Origin: Runella rosea
GTDB taxonomy: Bacteria; Bacteroidota; Bacteroidia; Cytophagales; Spirosomataceae
Direction: 5' to 3'
Length of the DNA stretch: 64,000 bases
NCBI RefSeq assembly: GCF_003325355.1
Contig: NZ_CP030850.1
Span: 2,356,001-2,420,000 of the forward strand
In this document: positions 60,319 through 64,000 of the stretch, in pieces
Layout: the number at the start of each line of letters is the position of its first letter
Numbering within the stretch: position 1 is the stretch's first letter
Notes under the pieces: model-generated
Seen by the model: only the letters and a program-made list of their open reading frames with translations
What the model was told of the DNA's origin: nothing
Database searches by the model: none
Translations under genes and position numbers: made by a program

Positions 60319-62235
60319 ATGAAGCGATTTTTTTGCTTTTTTCTGTTCTGTTTTGTCGGTTTTACTTCAGGCTTTGCCCAAAATGAATTTGAAGTAGGCA
60401 TTGAAGTGAAAGATAAGTACACCAAGCGCATTCTTATCCCAATTATATCGGTTTTGGCCCCAAATAGCCCCACAGAGCTTGCTGGGCAGATGAATTATGA
60501 TCGGTACGTAATAACTGCAAAACCCGATATAAACTACCTGATAGTGGTGGCTTTTCAGGAATACAAGACCTACCGCCAAACCCATACATTTACCAAAAGT
60601 ACTACCAACGATAGAACACTTCTGACGATTGAATTGGAACCGCTAGTGCCACCCAAAAATGCCATAACCGAACCTCAAAAATCACAGGAACCGCCCAAAC
60701 CTACCCAAACATCTCCCGCTACCATCGTTTCTGCTCCTTCCAAACAAGAACTCACGTTTCAGGCAGTCGATGCCCTGACAGGCAAGCCAATTGCGGCGGA
60801 ATTTTTGCTCACCAACGACCTAAAAGAAAGCTATTCGGGCACAACTCGTGCGACGGATGCTACGTTTTCAGCCCGCGTATCCCTCCAACCCCGCCCATAT
60901 ACCCTCACCGTGAACGCAAACGGTTATCGAAGTCACACATCTAAACTCTCCGTTTCTGCGCCTTCACCAGAAAATCAACCCGTACAAATCATTAAATTAT
61001 TCAAGGGTAATATTGTTTTAAGAATCAAAGTCTTGGAAGAGCAAACGGGCAAGCCCATTCTCGCCACGCTCCGGATTGTGAGTGAGGGCGATGACCGTGA
61101 ATTATTTAACCAAAAAAATTCTTTCAACGGACAAATACCCATTTCACTAAACCCTAACGGAAGTTACCGGATAGAAGCCGAAGCAAAAGGCTACATGCCG
61201 TTTCGAAAAAAACTAGAAAAAGCTGTAGAAACACTCAGTGAAACAACGCCATTAACCATACGGCTGTCGAAAATCGGCGATATTTTTCTAAACCTTTCGG
61301 CCGTAAATGCCTCTAGTGGACAACGAGTTGCGGCCACTTTTAAAATTACCGCCTCCCTGACTGGACAAGTAACCCAGCGAAAGAGTGCATTGCCTATCAA
61401 ACATAAAATTGTGGAACCCGATATTTACCAAATCGAAACCATCGCGCCTGGTTTCGCTCCTTTAAAAGGAGAAATTGACGCCGAAGAGATTGGTGTTGGA
61501 CAAGTGTTTAATTACGAGGCCAAACTTGTACCAACCACCAAACAACCCGCTACCAACGCTCCTTTAGAAACCTTTCGTTTTGCCATTTTGGACGGCCAAA
61601 GTCAAAAACCAGTGCCGAACGCGCGATTAAAAATTATCAATACAGCCACTCAAAAGGTGATTGCGGCCAAACCAACAGGACAATACAGAGAAACAAGACT
61701 GAAAACGGACCAAACTTATCTAATTGAGATTGAAGCCAAAGGCTACGAAAAAACAACCATGCAGATGGCAGCGGCAGAATGGGTCAATCGAGGTGAGTTT
61801 TTGACCAATATCTCGCTTGTTCCCATCATTAAAACCACTGCCACCCCTCCAAATCGGGTCATCAACGAAAAGATTTTTGACAATATCAAAGCGGGTCAAT
61901 CAGTGAGCATTGAAGACAACATCTATTTTGACCAAAGCAGCTATATTCTTCGCACCGAAGCCTACGGTCAATTGCTACGTTTGGCCGCCGTCATGACCAA
62001 AAATCCCGACATTATTATTGAAATTGTAGGCCATACCGATAACGTGGGCGATGCTCGGCTGAACAAAATTCTTTCTGAGCAACGTGCAAAGGTCATTGCA
62101 AACTTTCTTGGCAATGAAGGTATCAATGAGTCTCGCCTTATCTACCGAGGCGAAGGCGGAACCAAACCCATTGCCCCCAATGATACCGACGAAAATCGCC
62201 GCCGCAACCGACGGGTGCAGTTTCTGATCAAGTAA
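60319..62235 (+). CDS. OmpA-family lipo/outer-membrane protein with PEGA-like repeats
   Basis: A 638-residue exported protein. After the signal peptide (FCFFLFCFVGFTSGFA) come repeated carboxypeptidase-regulatory/PEGA-like segments with a shared pattern (DALTGKPIAAEFLL, EEQTGKPILATLRI, NASSGQRVAATFKI, and YRIEAEAKGY). The C-terminus (about 530-638) is a full OmpA domain: NIYFDQSSYILR, IEIVGHTDNVGD, LSEQRAKVIANFL and NRRRNRRVQFLI. The repeats probably bind envelope sugars or lend rigidity while the OmpA part binds peptidoglycan. Confidence 0.85.
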   Translation: MKRFFCFFLFCFVGFTSGFAQNEFEVGIEVKDKYTKRILIPIISVLAPNSPTELAGQMNYDRYVITAKPDINYLIVVAFQEYKTYRQTHTFTKSTTNDRTLLTIELEPLVPPKNAITEPQKSQEPPKPTQTSPATIVSAPSKQELTFQAVDALTGKPIAAEFLLTNDLKESYSGTTRATDATFSARVSLQPRPYTLTVNANGYRSHTSKLSVSAPSPENQPVQIIKLFKGNIVLRIKVLEEQTGKPILATLRIVSEGDDRELFNQKNSFNGQIPISLNPNGSYRIEAEAKGYMPFRKKLEKAVETLSETTPLTIRLSKIGDIFLNLSAVNASSGQRVAATFKITASLTGQVTQRKSALPIKHKIVEPDIYQIETIAPGFAPLKGEIDAEEIGVGQVFNYEAKLVPTTKQPATNAPLETFRFAILDGQSQKPVPNARLKIINTATQKVIAAKPTGQYRETRLKTDQTYLIEIEAKGYEKTTMQMAAAEWVNRGEFLTNISLVPIIKTTATPPNRVINEKIFDNIKAGQSVSIEDNIYFDQSSYILRTEAYGQLLRLAAVMTKNPDIIIEIVGHTDNVGDARLNKILSEQRAKVIANFLGNEGINESRLIYRGEGGTKPIAPNDTDENRRRNRRVQFLIK

Positions 62236-62259
62236 AACAAAAACCTTCACTACATACTT

Positions 62260-63141
62260 ATGAAATACTTTTTTGCTTTCATTGCGATCGGATGGATATT
62301 CCCCGCTTTTTCCCAAAAGCCTTCTGCTGCACGCCTCAAAGAAGCTATTCAAGCTAAACTGTCAGGTATAGAAGGTAATTTTGGTATAGCCTTCAAAGAT
62401 TTGCAATCAAATCAAACGTTGTTTATCAACGAAAAGGAAAACTTTCATGCGGCCAGTACGATGAAAACGCCCGTGATGATTGAGGTTTTTAAGCAAGCAA
62501 AAGAGGGTAAATTCAAGCTTACCGATTCAATTTTGGTCAAAAACGAGTTTAAAAGCATCGTGGATGGCTCAACTTTCAGCCTCGACATAAGCGACGACAG
62601 TGCCGACGGGATGTACAAAATGATTGGTAAAAAAATGACCATTTACGACCTGACGTACCAAATGATTATCGTCAGCAGTAATCTAGCCACCAACATTCTG
62701 ATTGATTTGGTGGATGCAAAGAAAGCCAACGCTACCATGCGCGACTTTGGCGCAAAGGACATTCAGGTAGTGCGTGGCGTAGAAGATAGTAAAGCGTTTC
62801 AGCTCGGAATGAACAACTCCGTAACGGCGTATGATTTGATGGTGATTTTTGAGAAAATCGCCAGAAAAAAAGCCATTGACCGCACTTCCTCGGAGGGCAT
62901 GACAGATATTTTATTTGACCAAAAATTCAACGAAATCATTCCAGCCAAACTGCCCAAAGAAGTAAAAGTAGCGCATAAAACAGGCTCTATCACGGGAGTG
63001 CAGCACGATTCAGGGATTGTATTTTTGCCCGACGGACGCAAATACGTCCTTATACTGCTATCCAAGAACCTAAAAGACCCCAAAGCGGGCGTACGAACAT
63101 TGGCCGATGTTTCGGAGATGATTTACGATTTTGTAAAATAG
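62260..63141 (+). CDS. Class A beta-lactamase-fold serine hydrolase
   Basis: A 293-residue secreted protein. Signal peptide (FFAFIAIGWIFPAFS), then the S66-T-M-K69 nucleophile motif, the S-x-N motif in IVSSNLATN, a candidate general-base Glu in VRGVEDSKAF, and the K-T-G motif in HKTGSITGVQHD. All four elements of a class A fold are present, so beta-lactam hydrolysis is chemically conceivable. The GVEDSKAF loop, however, is typical of peptidase-like members in environmental bacteria, so resistance should not be assumed. It lies 24 bases after the OmpA-family gene and may share its transcript. Confidence 0.84.
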   Translation: MKYFFAFIAIGWIFPAFSQKPSAARLKEAIQAKLSGIEGNFGIAFKDLQSNQTLFINEKENFHAASTMKTPVMIEVFKQAKEGKFKLTDSILVKNEFKSIVDGSTFSLDISDDSADGMYKMIGKKMTIYDLTYQMIIVSSNLATNILIDLVDAKKANATMRDFGAKDIQVVRGVEDSKAFQLGMNNSVTAYDLMVIFEKIARKKAIDRTSSEGMTDILFDQKFNEIIPAKLPKEVKVAHKTGSITGVQHDSGIVFLPDGRKYVLILLSKNLKDPKAGVRTLADVSEMIYDFVK

Positions 63142-63176
63142 AAACTCAATCCGTATAAAGTCGACTTTGGATAAGC

Positions 63177-64000
63177 CTAAAAAAGCTCTTCCTCTACGCC
63201 TTCTTCTACTTTACTTTTACCTTCCAACACCTCCAAAATAGGTTTGATTTGGTAGATGCTCCGATTGTAACGGTTGCTGAGAATGATGATGACAAACTTG
63301 TTTTTAGGACTAAACCACATCAATGTATTATAGCCTTTCCACCAGCCAGTATGGTAGACGTACTTAGGCTCACGCGTAGCTTCGTTTACATGCATCCGGA
63401 AGCCATATCCATAATTTTTGATGCCATGACGCTCAAAACTCCGGGGAGTAAAAGCCTCTTTCATGGTTTCTGGACGCAAAACACAACCACCACTAAGACC
63501 TGAATACCAACGCAATACATCATCCATGGTGGAATATACGCCCTTATCTCCCACTACATCGTCAAAATTATCCTTGGGTAAACGACGGTTGTATTGATAG
63601 CCCGTGGTACGGTATAAATTTAAGGAATCGTTACGACTCGTAATCAAATACGTGTCTTTCATTCCGAGGGGTTTGAAGATATACTGCCGCAGGTAGTCTT
63701 CAAATTTTAAGCCTGATACTTTTTCTACAATGGTGGCCAAGAGGGCATAATTCGTGTTGCTGTAACTGAAGTTCCGATTGGGTGTGTTGTATAATTTAGG
63801 TTTCACGGCACAATACCATCGTACAATGTCGTCGTTGCAAGGATAAGGATTTCGCTTGCGTACGCTGTCGGTGAGCACATACGCATAGTTGGGCAGGCCA
63901 CTGCGGTGCGACAATAGGGACTTAATCTGAATACCAGAATAGGGAAATTGCGGAATAAATTTTTGAATAGAATCCTCCAGTTTTAGCTTGCCTTCTTCGT
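63177..64000 (-). CDS. Class C beta-lactamase-fold serine hydrolase, 5' partial
   Basis: The C-terminal part of a serine hydrolase whose start lies beyond the right edge. The frame is open to 64000; the visible N-terminal residues (GKLKLEDSIQKFIPQFP, then SLLSHRSGL) are typical of the region after the S-x-x-K motif, which must be outside the window. The Y-S-N motif of NFSYSNTNYALLA, the later YVYHTGWWKGYNT segment with the third-motif His, and LSNRYNRS are present. It is related in fold to the protein at 55596-57116. It converges on the class A-type gene. Confidence 0.82.
   Translation of the reverse strand, partial: EEGKLKLEDSIQKFIPQFPYSGIQIKSLLSHRSGLPNYAYVLTDSVRKRNPYPCNDDIVRWYCAVKPKLYNTPNRNFSYSNTNYALLATIVEKVSGLKFEDYLRQYIFKPLGMKDTYLITSRNDSLNLYRTTGYQYNRRLPKDNFDDVVGDKGVYSTMDDVLRWYSGLSGGCVLRPETMKEAFTPRSFERHGIKNYGYGFRMHVNEATREPKYVYHTGWWKGYNTLMWFSPKNKFVIIILSNRYNRSIYQIKPILEVLEGKSKVEEGVEEELF

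Noticed and set aside
62260-63141. Calling this gene a clinical beta-lactamase
   Set aside because: The class A motifs are present, but the loop around the general base resembles peptidase-like environmental proteins; drug resistance cannot be claimed from sequence.
1-64000. CRISPR array, tRNA, rRNA, integrase or intact insertion sequence
   Set aside because: No regularly spaced direct repeats, no cloverleaf or rRNA-like segment, and no intact transposase or integrase gene were seen by eye.

Overview
The window looks like a chromosomal segment of a Bacteroidota bacterium, most likely a Cytophagales/Spirosomaceae (Runella-like) genome. This placement is inferred from gene content: a SusC/SusD pair, a type IX secretion C-terminal sorting domain, FG-GAP and PD40-type secreted proteins, Bacteroidota-type LptD, tandem Tat-exported ferritin-like proteins, and promoters of the TTTG-N19/20-TAnnTTTG type. 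I saw no rRNA, tRNA or CRISPR array.

Layout. 0-10 kb: a LutA-like iron-sulfur protein, a secreted FG-GAP protein, an orphan receiver-like protein, an SGNH hydrolase, a GNAT acetyltransferase, a patatin-like phospholipase, a polyprenyl diphosphate synthase, a TMEM220-like membrane protein, and a membrane pyrophosphatase carrying a C-terminal OmpA domain. 10-19 kb: a 7TM histidine kinase, then an AT-rich two-gene unit (AAA ATPase plus a small protein with a PD-(D/E)xK-like motif), then a damaged copy of the dnaE 5' end directly in front of intact dnaE, then an HD hydrolase and an Arr-type rifampin ADP-ribosyltransferase. 19-31 kb: a six-hairpin glycosidase-like protein, a DUF202 protein, a GNAT protein, a PD40-amidohydrolase fusion, two ferritin-like proteins, a lipoprotein, a decayed mobile or repeat segment, dnaJ and grpE.

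31-35 kb holds a compact co-directional unit: a 52-residue peptide with the lasso-peptide leader signature, a T9SS-type secreted protein, and an asparagine-synthetase homologue whose glutaminase Cys2 is replaced by Ser. This reads as a minimal lasso-like RiPP locus without a visible B protein. 35-50 kb: lptD, a sulfatase, a Gfo/Idh/MocA oxidoreductase, a class I glutamine amidotransferase-like protein followed by an ATP-grasp-like protein, a long structured leader or small RNA, susC/susD, a class III aminotransferase with an in-frame palindromic insertion, and dapA. 50-64 kb: an M14 peptidase, a Tat-exported oxidoreductase, a MATE transporter, three serine beta-lactamase-fold hydrolases (the last cut by the window end), a TolC/HlyD pair without its pump, and an OmpA-family protein.

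The two places most likely to hold something undescribed are the ATPase/nuclease-like pair beside the dnaE scar (12.46-14.46 kb) and the lasso-like peptide/cyclase unit (31.2-34.6 kb). All functions are read from motifs and context by eye; no database search was possible.
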